This document shows, in pieces, positions 27,499 through 42,400 of a stretch of 64,000 nt of DNA (the stretch's first letter is position 1; the number at the start of each line of letters is the position of its first letter). Below the pieces are notes generated by a model. The model did not search any database, had not been told where the DNA came from, and saw nothing but the letters and a program-made list of their open reading frames with translations. Location: assembly GCF_037975245.1 (NCBI RefSeq), contig NC_092564.1, positions 25,413,484 through 25,477,483 on the forward strand, given 5' to 3'. The DNA is from Apostichopus japonicus. Its lineage: Eukaryota; Echinodermata; Holothuroidea; Aspidochirotida; Stichopodidae. A program made the position numbers and the translations under genes.

Positions 27499-30400
27499 CT
27501 GCGAGAAATAATCATGAATCCACTCTTAGCATTACCTTAGTTTGGTGAACATATGGAATATATTGTCAGATGTTATAATATAAAAAGTCTGGCATCTATT
27601 TTACTAAGTCTTGTTGCTAACATTTCATAGGGGGGGGAGAGATGGGGAGAGTGAAAGGGAAGGGCCAATTTCCAATAATCAGTACATATGCAACATAAAA
27701 TAAAGTGAACCAAAAATACGGAAGCAAGAAACTTACATTTGTACCTCTGAAGAAGATCCTGCTAGGATCGAAACGTCAGGCTGACTTACTTTTACACATT
27801 TGTAAATATGCCAATAGACAGTTTTATCATCTTAACATCATATGACACAGTGCTGGACCAAAGTGATCATATTTATCTCTTATCTATATTGATAATGTTA
27901 ATCATTAATGTTGTAAATTTCCTATGTTGACTGACAAGATCCACACATTGTATTCATATAATGTTCTATGTTCACACAGGCCATACATATGTGTAACGCA
28001 ACTGACTAGCCATTTTGAAACAAGTGTATATTAGTTCTCTGTATAACTTGGTAAGTCGGGGGTTTCATGTGATGCTAATATGTTTTCTAGTGACAGCAAA
28101 TGTGTGAATTAATATTCATATTTGCAGGATCCAGTAGAGAAGATCCTCACACTGCATAACTGTTTTAAGGTGTTTGGAAAGAATGTGACAAACAATCTTG
28201 TGTATTTATTTATTTCCTAAACTAGTGTATCTTCTCCCTTCTTCAGGATCTATTCCTATCAGCTCATTACCTGCTATGGATCTATCTACTCTGAATTGTC
28301 GAATTCTAGGAGTCGTCACCAGCTGAAAAAGAGATCCCGTCTCTTCTGTGGTCATCTTTCCGAGGCTACAAGATACCAGAGAAGGGAGCAGGGTCTCCTC
28401 AGACCAAAGCCAAAAGGAGCTGAAATTTGATATCTGTAGTAAAGGAGAAATGACCAAGCAAAAAGATTAGTGAATCCTTGAGAGCAAAAGTCTATGATTG
28501 TTACAAAGGTCAAAGTAAGAAAGGAAAGTAGTTTGGTAAAAGGTACCAAGATATATTTCTTGGCAAAAAAGGTAACTATTAAAGGGGTCTAATTATAGGC
28601 TGTGTGCAAAACTCACCTGCTTGAAATTGATTTCATCTGGATTGAGTCCATCATTAAATAGCCTTTTGATATTCTGTACAGCGTAGATATCAGTTGCAGA
28701 TCTCTGTCGAAGTACCAAGATGAGTAGCGCTACTAGATACAGGACCCAGAAGCCACAGGTTATTACTTGCTTCATAAATCCATCTTGATTATCATCTACA
28801 ATCCTGTGTGTCTGTAGATGCTTGGCTCTGTTCACAGCTTCCATCGATACCCCTTTCGATCGAGACGACCGTGACTTGTGTTCCTCCTCAAATTGACGAG
28901 AACCTTCCCAGACCGTGCACGGCCTTCCAAAGGCACTGAAGATGAATAACGATGAGCAGGCTAGCAGAAGAGGAGCGAAGACAAAGATGGCCGTAGCGAC
29001 ACCACAGGTTGTAACCCAGCGGAACATCGAGTCGATGGTGTGAACATCATAGGTGAAGTAGTATGTTACAAATGCACCACCTGATATTATTCCGACGGTA
29101 AGAGGTAAGATCAGGAATGATACCCACCACGGTAGGAAATGCCTCTTTGAAATTCTATTACAGACGTCTACTAAATGGCAGACCAGAGAGGGACTGCTCT
29201 CTAAGGGCTGTTGCTGTCTCGCTGTTTCAAAACGCACTTCTTTGTTAATGTTGGCGTTATTTGTAGATATGTTCTGCGCCTTCAGAAGCCTTGCAATGGT
29301 AGGTTGCCTGTATGATGTTGTGTACTGCTTCACCTCTGAAGATTCAGCGTTTAAGTCGCTACGTTTCTGTAGTAACAATTTGTCAGTACCCTGCTCAGAT
29401 GCAGCTGTTAAAGTATTTTTCAATTCTGTCGTAGGGTATGACCTTTGCGTCAGTTTATCAGAGGTGGCTGGAACTGGAACAGCTTGAATATTCTTATAGG
29501 TAAGACGGTCACATTCTGGTAGGTCAGACTGATTGCTAGAAGTGGGGGCTATTAATGCAGTCTCATGAATATTCATAGAATCTTGATTTCTTTCAGAGGT
29601 TAGCAGACTACTGGAAGCATTATTCCAATCACTACAGTACCCAATACTCGGTTCCACCGGAAGGGATACATTGGGGGATCCGCTATTGTTGAGATTCCCC
29701 TTGGATCCCAAATCCCACTCTTCTGGGTCAGTAGACCCCATGTCCCATTCTTCATCATCACCTAAACCCTGCAGAGATAGATGGATGCCTTTTGGTTCCA
29801 CTATTATATCTTGTAGAGATGCTGAACTCTTGACAACTTTCTTCAACTTGACATTCACATTATCATCCCTGGCAGCTTCGTGGTCCCTTGCAGATCTCGG
29901 AGGTGTGGGAATTCTCGGCTGAATAGATGAGTAGAGAACTCCCAGTACATAATAGACTACCAGAACAACACCTCCTATCATGCCACCATGAATCACGCTA
30001 TCTGTGTGTAGAGCAAACTCGTTCGTAGTGGGAGGTGTCTCCACAAACAGAATGTCCTTGAACAAAGTGGTTAAGCAAGGGACCAATAACAGAGCGGAGA
30101 AGAAAGTGCAGACACGTTCCTTGTATGAAAACGGATCCCAGGCGTACCTCATAAAGACTGTCAAACATGGAATTTGGTTAGATAATGTCATGAGCAGGGA
30201 CTGCGTGGTAAACAGATGTCTATGTTTGACCCTTTGATGAGCAGAAGCGGCCTTGAAAGTCAAAACTGTATTTGGTTTCTTTAGTTGGCTATTACATAAA
30301 AACATCCATTCTCTTCCGGACTTGTGGTGCTTGACGACAACTCGGCTGAGATGCCTAGCGTGGAATAAAGACAAACATTTATTAAGAATTATATAAATAG

Positions 30401-33400
30401 CTTCACAGCTCACTAATTGAAAAGTTCACTCTCGGTGGGAGGACATTCCGTCTACAAATAGGCAACTTTTCAATTAATGACTATAACGAACAAATATATC
30501 AAGAATGTGCACACAAAACTTGAAATAAAAAGATTAGAGAAACTTCATTCTGAGAATTTTCTAACTTTTCATAAACAGTTCTCTTTTTTTATCTCCATTG
30601 TCACTGTCATTTTTATGCACAACCAGTCAACCTTTTGTCAAACGTTTATTTAAAGATTTATTCTATTCATAAATGGAAAATGTAGTATTTATATTAAATC
30701 ATACATATGGAATTTTCAATAAATGCATTCATTTGACATTGAAAAAAGTAAGTAGTTTTCAAGTATTTTCAAATTAGTTTTAAAATGTTAAAGATGCCCA
30801 AAAGTTTCCAATAGACTATTTGGATGATATGTATCCCTGAAGTACCTGGTTCATAATCCCTCGCTGCAGACTATTATATGTCGCGGTTTTGAAATTTGCA
30901 TCCAAACTTTGTTTGTTCTCTGTTTCGCAAACAGCAAAGAAAAAGGCGGGGAAGGGGAAGTCAGAACATTATGTGTTGTTTTTAACCTCTTTTCATAATT
31001 TTAATTGGGTAAAAAATGCATGAAAAGTTTCATAATAAACATAAATGAAATGTGATAAAATAAATTTGGAAACTTGTAAACAAATTTTGAGAGATTGCTC
31101 AGTCCCATTGAAAGCATAACAAATATCCAAACTATTGTACCATGATGGGCTGAATCCCTGTCCATTCTGCGAGACACTCAACTTGATGATTTTCCCAAGG
31201 CCCTTAACAGTTGCAGCCATGAAGGTGTCCACAGATCCTGACCTGAAGGCCCTTCCATCATCATTGGATAAGAGGATAAGATTAGAGCTGATATTTTCAC
31301 CATGGAGAATAATGGAGATCTGGAGCCAATCAAATTAGAAATATTGAGTCACATGACCATTTTACTATCTCTATACATAATCTAGCCTGTATAAGAAATC
31401 ATTAAGTAAATTTAAAAATCACATGAATGTTAACTTCCTATCCAGTGAGACATATTGCAACATCATATGTCACAGTAATACATGTTGAAATATGTTACAA
31501 TTAATACATCACATAATCTAGCCTGTATAAGGAATCATTAAATAAACTTAAAATCAGATGATTGTTAACTTCCTATCCAGTGTGACATGTTGCAACATGA
31601 TATGTCACAGTAATACACCTTGCAATATTTCAATTCATACATCAGGGACTTATTTATCCAAGCACTGGGTGGCAAATACTACAAGAAATGAGACAAATTG
31701 CTACAAGAAAGGAGGTTGAATCACATAACAGTATCATGTTCAGTATAACATGGGGAATGAAATCATTAACCTCAAACATGCAAAATGTGCATACTAAATT
31801 ATCACCTGTACATGCCACATAAAGACATATTGTTAACACGATAAGCAAGAATGAATTTTTCAGGTTGTTTCTTGGACAACCTGACGTCATTAAACGGAAG
31901 AAACTTATCACCTTTGCTGTAGACCCAGCATTGCATCTTAGACCAGTGAAGGTCCGTACAATGTACAAGTCCTCACAGCATTCCAAATCCTTGTAAAGCT
32001 GTTGTAGAATGAAATAAAATATGACCATTAGTATTCAGGTTTGTAGAGATAAGTTGCAACCGGTGATGAGGAGAAAGCAACCAGAAATTGTGTATTCATT
32101 GAAAGAGAGTGTCTACAGGAATCTCTGCTATGATGCAGTTTCACATTCTCCTAATTTTACATATGGTGAGTGTAAATATTAGCTCCACAACTATTGCTAG
32201 ATGCTTCCAACAGCAATTTTCTTCTGGCTTCTATAAATTTATAGAGTCTGAGGCAGGTAAAATTGTATTAAAAAAATGTTTCTCCAGTAAGGAGGGGTAT
32301 AAGTATAGCCATGGTTGATTGTGTTAATGATAATCAAAAACAGCTCGAGTGTGTTTGGGACAACAACTACTTCATAGCATTTCAACTGAACACCATGCCA
32401 GTTTTATACTTGAAAGAAATGTCAATATACTCTGTGCTAACGACATCGTCTACAGCCTTAATTAGATGCTCGTTAACACCACACATGGTGCAATTAACCA
32501 AGAGAGGTCTATGATGCAAATCCTTGCATAGCACAAACCTTGTTACGGCTGATACAATCTGCAATGCAGGCAAACAAGATGCAGATGACCGAGAGACTTG
32601 AGATGATCAATGTGATGAAGACAGCAACATTAGTCTTGATGGGGTCAATGGTTACTTCTACCTCTTCTTCAAAGATGATCTGTTGTTTAGGAGGAACTGA
32701 AAACGTGCCTCCAACAAATGAGAGATGATCGCACAGGCAGTGTGTGAAGGATGCGGTTGTCATGGTACCGACCTGGTCAAATGAAGCATAAAGATGCGAA
32801 TGAGGGTCGTTTCTCACCCACCAATGAAATTACTCTATATAGACAGGGAGGATTGAACATTTTAAGGCAATAACATGCTTTCAAGATATGATGAGAGAGG
32901 TTTACCTGGCAACCATCTGGTAACCATAGTTCATCGCTAGGAGACCAGAATAAACATCTAGCCGTATAGATCTTGACGTCGACGTCGACCTGCAACGATG
33001 TTGAATTAGTTTCCGCATCGTCGTTGACCACCCTAAAGGAGAGATAATAGCTGCCTGTGGCGTAGAGTTGCTCCTCTCGTATAAACCATGTGTAAGGGTT
33101 AGCTGTAAAGTTAGCCGTTAGATTGAAGGAGGAAACGGTCAGGTCTGATTCTGCTATGGGCAGGACAGTCTTGATGTCATAGGTGTTCATCGTCGGCCAG
33201 AAACCAAACCTTAGGTATGCCTCAAGTTGATTGGTCTGTTCAGGATCGGCAGGATAAACGTCAATGTGAATCGAACTGCTGGGTTCAGAGACATTGAAAC
33301 TGACGGTGATCAACTCGTGGCTGTAGGCTGTCATTGTGTCAAACTTGAGGGCGCTATGTTCACCTCTCGGTAAAAGGACCTCAATAGCTTCTGTCAATCC

Positions 33401-36400
33401 AGAAACATGGAGTTCTTTACCTAAGTTCCAAAATAAAAAACAAAGAGTGAGAGAAGACAAAAAAGAAAGGAATTAATGTAGTGAAGTGAAATTTTGTTTT
33501 GTGCACCCGTTGTATTTACATGTATTATGTAATATGCCGTAACAGTCAGTTTGTTAGCGTTAGTTGTATACACGTGTTTCTTCAGTTCTGGATACGTTAT
33601 TGTATGGCGAACATCGTCCCTGCAGAGCTCCGGGGCATCGCCTTGTTATCCCTTTCATAATTTGTCAATATTCATTAATCTGGATCGTTAATTGTCCAGA
33701 ATTACCTGTATCTTTTTTATCTGGAGTCCGTGAGGAGATGTCACCCTTCTCAGAGGCAGGATGCCTCAGGTTTTTGGATGGTTCGGCTTCTGTCTCGAAG
33801 CCACTAGTTTCCAAGATGGCGGATGTACTGTATACCATAGCGAGCTGGCTAGAGTTAGCGTTGATGAGTCTCGATGTCCGCGGGCCTCCTGTACCGCGAG
33901 CGAAGAGTCTCTTTCGTCTTGTTATTCGCGAGCGAGCTGACTCCAGTATAGTAAGGGATTAAGTAATACATATTATTATTGTTTTTATACTGCCGTATGT
34001 ACCCTTATTGTTGTTTAATTGAATCTTAGTTGTAATTGTTGCCCCTCTGGCTAGGTTGTACTTCACTGTACAAAGTACGTATGTTAGGTTGTGTATTTGG
34101 ACCTTGGTCCTATGGGTATATAGGGTGCGTTGTGTACACTGTGTAGATCAGTGGTTGTGTATCGTTAAGCACATCGGTGCTAGTAGTATTGTGTACCTTT
34201 ATACTGTAGAGTGACAGTACCGGTTAGGTTGAGTTTATATCCAGAAAGTTATTGTACTGTATTGCGTTGTATTGAAAGTGTATTGTACTGTATTGACAGT
34301 TGAGTTGTTTTGAGAGATTATTTTACTGTACCTGTATTTCTGTATTGTACTGCTCGCAGTGTAAAGAGTGTACGTATTCATATTTTGTATCTTGAACATT
34401 TTGTTACTGTTGGTCACTATAGAGTTGTCTCAGAGCTTGTCCTTCTAATCTTAGCCTTTATGGATAGCTATGGAGTGCCAAGTCTCTTGAGAGTTTGTGG
34501 GTTCAGGAGGTGGAAATTCCTGCTGTCTAGGAACAGTATGGTGAAAAGGCCTATAATGTGTTGCAGCTGGCATGTGTTGCCCTGACCATTACGAAGGTGC
34601 CAAAAGTCCTCGCCTGTTGGCAAACGTGTTGTATTATTCATATGCAGATTTTATCATTATGTTCATTTTACATTTTTCCTTATACGCTTATGCATTGTTG
34701 TACAGTATTGTAAGAGTACAAGATTGATTTCGGGTAATTGATTCTTTAATTGTATTTGTATTCATGTCGTATGAATATTTCATAGATTGAGTATAGATTT
34801 TTCCCCGAGTAAGGATAGGTTTTAATTAAGAGAGTAAAGAGACCCTTAAGCCATTTATCATACAAAGCCATTTTATATTGTCATGTGTCATGACTTATTC
34901 TTCATTTGTATATTTTCATATTATTGTAGAGTTTGTAATAAAAGTCAGCCGTTGTTTCAACGCAAGAAAACTCTTGCTACCTCATTTATCACTTATGAGT
35001 TCGAAGCGTAGAACCCTAAATTCGGTAATTTCCCCCGCCATCCGCGGTTCGCTTCATTAATTTAACTTGCTAAATTTGCATTCTTTGCTTAATCCAGCCA
35101 ACTTCATTCCTGTGGACAGCACCTTGTTAATGTTACAAAACAATTTGACAATTTTGTGGGGAAAAAACACAAAGCATTCCATTTCCTCCAAATCAGAATT
35201 GGCTTAGACTTAGTAAGACTGTTGGCAAAAGTGACAATGATGTAAGCTTATGAAGCCCAATTGCAAACTTAATTACTGTATAAAAAAACACAAAGCATTC
35301 CATTTCCTCCAAATCAGAATTGGCTTAGACTTAGTAAGACTGTTGGCAAAAGTGACAATGATGTAAGTTTATCAAGCCCAATTGAAAACTTTGATTACTG
35401 TAATAAACTGTTTGCTGCCAGTGGCAACCTTGGTCTGTGTCACAGTTTTGCTTATTGACCAGTACTTTACGAACAAACCTGAATAGGTCAAAGGTCAAAC
35501 TATTAATCAAATCAATCAGCTACCTTAGAGCAACTCTTTGTGATTGGTCTGCAATAACCAAACCACTATATACTACTCTAACTGATCATACCTAGAGACC
35601 ATTCTAGTTGTTGTTTTGTTCAGCAGCCAAAGGTTCAAGAGATATTAATGAACTTGATTTGATTTCCAACAATTCATTACTTAAGATCTCTTTTTATATT
35701 GATATATAATCACACATAAACACCAAAAAAGAAAATATTAATATTATCAATGTTTATTTCATGATTGAACATAAAGTTTGACTAGTCCAGGTATTGATCT
35801 AGACTCTAACAAGTCCTGTAACAGACAGAACTGCCTCAATAGCCGCTGTACACAGAAATAATCAGCAATTAAACACAACATGTTGCTTTCCCTGTAAGTA
35901 TAATGACCTCAGAGCCTTTTCATAAAACTGATATTTATCAATGTTAAAATCATTCAATGAAAAGTATCGAAATGGCTTGATCTTATGTAAAATAATATCC
36001 AAATGGCTTGATTCTATGTAAAAAATATCCAAACGTCTTGATGTTATGTAAGAAATATCCAAATGGCTTGATGCTATGTATCCAAATGGATTGAGGCTAT
36101 GTATCCAAATGGCTTGATGCTATGTATCCAAACGGATTGAGTCTATGTAAAAAATATCCAAATGACTTGATGCTATGTAAATCATATCCAAATGGTTTGA
36201 CATCCAGTAGCATTAACAAACGACAGCTTCCAACTGGGCATTTACTCACCCTTTGTGTTTTTTAAAGTAAGGCCAACAACTGTGGTTAGAATCTTGATAT
36301 CATCATCATGCCAAGTGAACGGATTGGTCGGGAAGCTGTACATCTGAGGATGGATGAAATAAGATACACATTTATGTCAACAAACTAATCAAAACAATAC

Positions 36401-39400
36401 TGTCTTACCTTCAACTGCAAACAGAGAAAAACATGTTTACAACCAACTATTCATTATCATCATCAATCAGTATCTATAAAGCGCTAATATCGCGGAACAC
36501 TTGAAAGAGGAAGGTTTTAAGCTGTTTCTTGAACTGTTCAGTGAGTGACAATGTCTGAGATCATGTGGCATGGAATTCCATAAACGAGGGCAAATTCTAA
36601 AAAAAGCACATCCACCGTACCCATTGAATTTGAAGCGAGGCTTGATAAGGAGATAAGCATGTTGAGAGCGGAGAGAATGAGTTGGCTTAATTGTAAGGGG
36701 AGATGAGACACACAAATATTGAGGTCTTTGCCCATGAAGGGCCTGGCCTTCCAAGTTAGCAAATGAATTTTGTAGTTGATTCCTTGTTGAATTGTAAGCC
36801 AGTGAAGGTGATATAGAGCTGAGGATATATGCTCAGATTTTCTCATGTTAAGAATCACTCTAGCAGCATTATTGTCCACAACAAAAAACCATGTGTCATT
36901 ATCAAAGGATAATTCAATCTAATGGCTCTAAGGGTTTGTGTCATGATATTTTGTGGTATAACATAACAAAAGTTTGAAGACTTTCATTTCTTAGCATTTT
37001 CCTGAAGATTCAAGCACTTTTTAACCTTTGAAGTAAAATCAAACTTTACACCCTTAAACTTTCCGGTCGGGTTATCATTTCTTACTTGTGTGATGATTTC
37101 ATTGTCTGCTCTTGCTTCATCTTTGACTTGATCGATGGCCTCTGCCGGCAGCCTCAACCAGGACCCATCTGGCATGGTATATAGCCTATTTATATCATCC
37201 AGGATGGTCACCTTCTGTACAGCCATCATCAGCCACTCTGAGTTATGTACCATCTTAGGAGTCTCACCGGGAACTTCTGTCTGAACCAGCAAACCTCCAG
37301 TTAACTCTAACATCTCCAGGATAGCCTCGGTCAGAACTTTGATCTGGAAAAATATTTGTAATGAGATCATGAATATGGAAGTTGTTTCAAAGGCATTGTA
37401 AACTTCATGTGACATTACAATATGTTAATATAACCAAGGAACAAGCTAGACAGATAAATAGGAATTATTCTGAGGTGAATCAAATGCCTCTTCAAATGGT
37501 CCCATCAATACTTCTTGTAAGTAAAATCTGTTTCATTAATAATGTTGTGTTGAGGTATACCCATGATGCACTATAAACACTACCACTAAGTGACTTATAG
37601 CGACCATCAATTTATTCTTTCCACCCCCCCAGTCTTCTCCTACTGGAGGGGCAGGGGGGATTGAAAGTGAAAGAAACAGGTAGACATCAGGCAAGTATCC
37701 CCCCTTAATCTACCTTAACTAATTAATTAATTAATCATACCTTTGCCATCTGCTCCAAGTACATCCTTCGTTCATACGTTGTCCCATTAACATCTGCGAA
37801 ATAAACAAACCTTTCAGTTAACATGTGAGCCAATAAAATGGTACCAACTGTGTCAAAGTATCAACAGAATTAAAAGCAGCAAGGTATATCTCATACATAA
37901 AAAAAAAAAACACTGATACATAACAACCCTAAGTGCACCCTATACACCTGATAGTATAATTGTTTTTAAAAACAATACAACACAAACCTAAGTGCACCCG
38001 ACACACCTTATAGTGTAATTGTTTCTACACTCCACTTAGTTACTAGAAAACCAGTGCAACTCAATGCTAATGAACGATATCACTTGATGCCAATAACAGT
38101 TTCTGCTAAGAATGTTCAGGTTCTATCAATATTTCCTTTCTGAAAAGTTACCTTCTGGTTCTATTAAACATTTCTGGTTATCCTAATGAAATACACTTAA
38201 AGCCTACTTTACACAATGATATTATATTGGCAGGAGATGTCACATTACAAATAACAATAAGAATTGACCAAATACCTCACAAAGAATGAATATGACAAGT
38301 TTTAAAACTCTCGGTGAACAACACAGATCTCCATAGAGGAAAAACAGAGTTCTACAGCAATCACTATAAAAGGCAGCAATTTGACCAAAACTAACGGTAC
38401 CAGCTAAAAAGTGGCAGTTTGTATAAATTTATTTTGTTATTTATTACTGTGAAAACTAATGGTATCTTGAGCACTCCTCAACTAATTCATGAAGGATAAT
38501 TGATTTCCATATTACACCTGGACAAGAAAGATAATAAAATGTCACACATTGGACAGAGGTTGGCAATGATATAATTAATAGGCTTTGACCTAACTGTTAA
38601 CCCTTGAACTGTATATAAAATAAATTTAAAAAAAAGGTTTTCTACATATCAACTGCACAATTGCTATTCACCAAGGAAAAAAACTACATAATAATCATTA
38701 AACAAAACAAAAGATATATGAGAATATGCTGCTAATTACCTCCATAAACCCCCAAGGCTCTTGGGGGTGTGAGTTGGTTCCTTTCTGAATATACCAATCC
38801 CTCCTTTGGTGGTATGAGGGATTCCGGGGTGAGTAACTCAGCAGCCGCCTTAGTGCTTTGAATGGAAGCTGCCTGAAGCAAGCTTGATGCACCTAACCAA
38901 TGAGGAAGAAACACCAAGAGGACAAAATGCACAAAGTTCACACAAAATGTTTCAAAATTAGTCCTATCTTATGAATGGGAGATATAGGTACAATGACTCA
39001 TACTAAGTACAATAAGTACTCAACAGATCATTATTTGATGATGGAGATGGGGGGGTGGGAGGAAGAGGAGGGGTGAGCTTGTTAATTGTGGGTGAGGGCA
39101 GATGGTGCTGATGCCTAAAAGCACCAGGAATCTATGCAAGGGTAACTGGTGACAATCTCTTCCTAAATTGATAAATATCAAACTCTCAAAGCAGAGCTTA
39201 AAAATTAACTCCTAAGGAAAAAGTTGTTTTCTCATAGTCAAATAAATCAAATGTTCCTTGGGGTTGACATTAGATTTAATTCAACTTCTTCTGCCTGACC
39301 CCTGGTACTAAAGAGAGTGACATAAAAATCTTAAAGGAAGAAAAAATGGAAACTTTTAACCATTTAGAGACAGAGAAGCAAAAATATATGTATTATTGGC

Positions 39401-42400
39401 ATACCTGACAAAAAGTTTGAAGAAATCTCATTGGCAGCATCTGGGTCATGAGCAGAGTCTTCCTCACTCTTTAATTTGTGCAAAACATTGGCATAAATCT
39501 CAACTGCGTTCTCCTGCAAAAGGGGAAATACAGGAGAGAGGTAACACTATACAAGAACTACATACACAGGGATGGTTAAAGAGCAAACAAAAACAAAAAC
39601 AAATTAAATATGGTGGTATTGGCTCATAATTAGCCAACTCATCATTTGATGATTGATAACAAATCTTCCTCCTAAAATTTTACATTTTTGGGACACATTC
39701 AAGGACCTTCAAAATCATGACGGCCTAGACTAAGGCTTAGTCCATCATTAACCAGATGATTAGTCAACGCAAACCAGATTTGAATCATAATTTACTTTTT
39801 CTAGGTATAAATTTCTGCTGTGACACTACAACAACAGTAGCAGAGCATACTAGTAACAAGGAGTGCTAGCTTGGTGGTTAACGCTGGTGCCTTTCGATCA
39901 TAAGGTCCCGAGTTCGAGTCACTCTGAGATTAATGTATGTGGTCCAGTTACAGAGTTGTTGACAATTGACAATTCATAATCATCGACGTTAATATGAATC
40001 TAAGAGACTGACTTGGGTCAGCTTGCGGCTTTGATAAGCCAATGAGGCTTCTTCGCGAGTTCCTGCCTGCAGGAGGATCTAAAATACATATTATATGGAG
40101 CTACATGACCACTGCAATAAGTGGAATGTTTCCTGGTATTTGAGTTATACACCATGCAGGCAAACCAAAGACAAATGTTCATTTCAAGTCTACAGATATA
40201 TCAATTGAGTATTACATTCCTTACCTGAGTTTCTAGCTGGATTTCATTTGGTTCAGCGATAGCAGAGGTCAGAGCAGAGGTCATCTGCCTGCCTAACTCA
40301 AGAGTCAACACTTTGACTTCGCTCAATGTAGCTACCATCTTCTCACGAACCTGTTGAATACATACCAAAATATCTAAGTCTAATAATTTATATCAAATAT
40401 TTCAACAGTGTAACCTAAAAAAAAGGGAGTACAACATTCAAAGTCGATGTCGGTCATGTCGTTAATAGGGCTTTGTTAAGGGACTATCTATGACTTTCCA
40501 ATCTATTTTTGATGGTTGTTGCTAAATTAACTTCAATATAAAATAAGAAGGAGTAAAGTATATAAAGCATATAATCAATAACCAAGCAACACAAGTACAA
40601 TAGCCAGGATTTAGCCATTTCATAAGAAAAACATGGCGAGTAACACAAGAGGTGAAAGAAATAACAAATTCCCCCTCCTCCCACCCCCCCGCCTCTCTCC
40701 TCCCATTACCATCATTTGTAACATTAGTGGATACTCTCTTCAAGAAGGTTTAAGAAGAAGTTATCTTGTCCTCAAAAGAGTAATAGCAAATAACTTACAA
40801 TTTCCTTGGTTTCTTGGTTGAGCCTATCTTTGATTCTTGTTGTTGAATCTCCTTCATTGACCTCTAATTCTTCATCATCATCATTGTTCATGGATGCAGA
40901 GAGTTCTGAGATGAGCTGAGCTGCTCTCTGGTAGTCTCCTTTCCCTACTGCTTTGCCTAGCAGACTGAGATTACCAAATCTGATAGAATGCAATTGATCT
41001 TCAATATCTACACTCTCAGCTGGAAAGACCTTGATATGAAAAATAAATAAAAAATGACTGAAATAAACAACAAAACAAGTAGAAAAACAATACAAAAAGA
41101 TATGCCTTGGTCACATAGATGTCTTTCCATACTGTATGACAGAGGGAAGTTATAATGAGAACCAACTGGTACAATATCATAGATAGCCAGACAAAGCTTC
41201 TGAAACACTGTGTTCCTCCAACTTGTAATGAGTAATAACAGACCACTTATTCATCTAACCACCACCTCTAAATTGTCATTAACTGGTGCAAGGAGTACAG
41301 GTAAATAATTACAATGTTACCAAAACACCACACTTAGTCTTCCACAAAAAACAAATGAGACCCTTTCCTCACCAGATGTCAACAGGTTACTTAAGGCAGA
41401 GCATCCCTGACCTGCGACTTTAAATTATAGAGTGTGATCAATTTTCCCTTCAAGTTGTATAACATTAATAGAATCTACCTATAGAACATTTCACCTATCT
41501 CTGCAGTGTGTAAGGATCATTATAAGAGACCACTTTCTTTTACCTGAACCTCCATATCCGTTGATGTTGTCACTCCTAGAGTATCCCTGACCTGTACTCT
41601 AAGATATACTGTTTGATTGTGCTCCTTCAGACCGGCTGGCAGAGACTGTGGAGACATCTGTCCTCCAGGACTCATAGATAGAAGACTAAATGAATTTACA
41701 TCCTCTGAAGAGCGAGGCGGTGTAGGAGTAGCAGGTGGAGGAGGAGGAGGAGGAGGAGGGTGTTTACTCCAAAGAAAACGATACAGCAGTGGTGGTGATG
41801 ATGTTGAGAAACCTGAAAAAGGAAAAAGAAATACAGAATAGTAGTTATGAATGCATAAGGTATTCCAATATGGAGACACAAAGTAAACCAGGAACTCAAA
41901 CACACAATGTAAAGTGATCATCATTCAGTGGTCATTTCTTTCCTAAATATTATAATAGGCTTACTGGTAGACATCCTGTAACCAGGGGTTGAGGCCGGTG
42001 GAAAGGGGTGGAGGGGGTGTGGGGAGGGGGTTGACGGTGATGAGGTGGAGAAAGATAAGTTGAACATCATTTTTGGGGGTTTCAATCTGCAAAATATCAG
42101 AAGGAAAACTTTGACAACTATTGTCACTTATTTTGCTCCCAAATCAATGCAATGAGTGTGTGAAAAGATAACAATACCTTCACATTGAATAACAAACTCT
42201 GTGAAAAGTACTGTCCCTGTGCTGGGACTGACTTCACAGTCTCCAGCAACCAGCAAGTCACTGATCCGGTAGGTATTTCGAACCTGGCCCACGATATCGT
42301 CACCAAGATAGGAGTTCAGCGATACTTGGAAACTCGATCCAGAGTTATTCAAAAATAATAGTGAAGCTAACTGAAGATATGGAGAATGTAATCCTAAAAG

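Noticed and set aside
30993-31232. Reading straight on past the Trp codon at 31141
   Set aside because: The PLAT pattern fails after the Trp codon and resumes in exon 26, so a donor lies inside that codon.
33564-33962. 132-codon plus-strand frame in intron 21
   Set aside because: No recognisable motif; it lies within a likely repeat insertion.
36467-36879. Treating the two minus-strand frames as a polycystin-1 exon
   Set aside because: Their motifs are those of a LINE reverse-transcriptase end, and they fit no phase of the gene.
39860-39930. A tRNA gene
   Set aside because: A and B boxes are present but no paired acceptor stem or full cloverleaf could be drawn; better explained as a SINE head.
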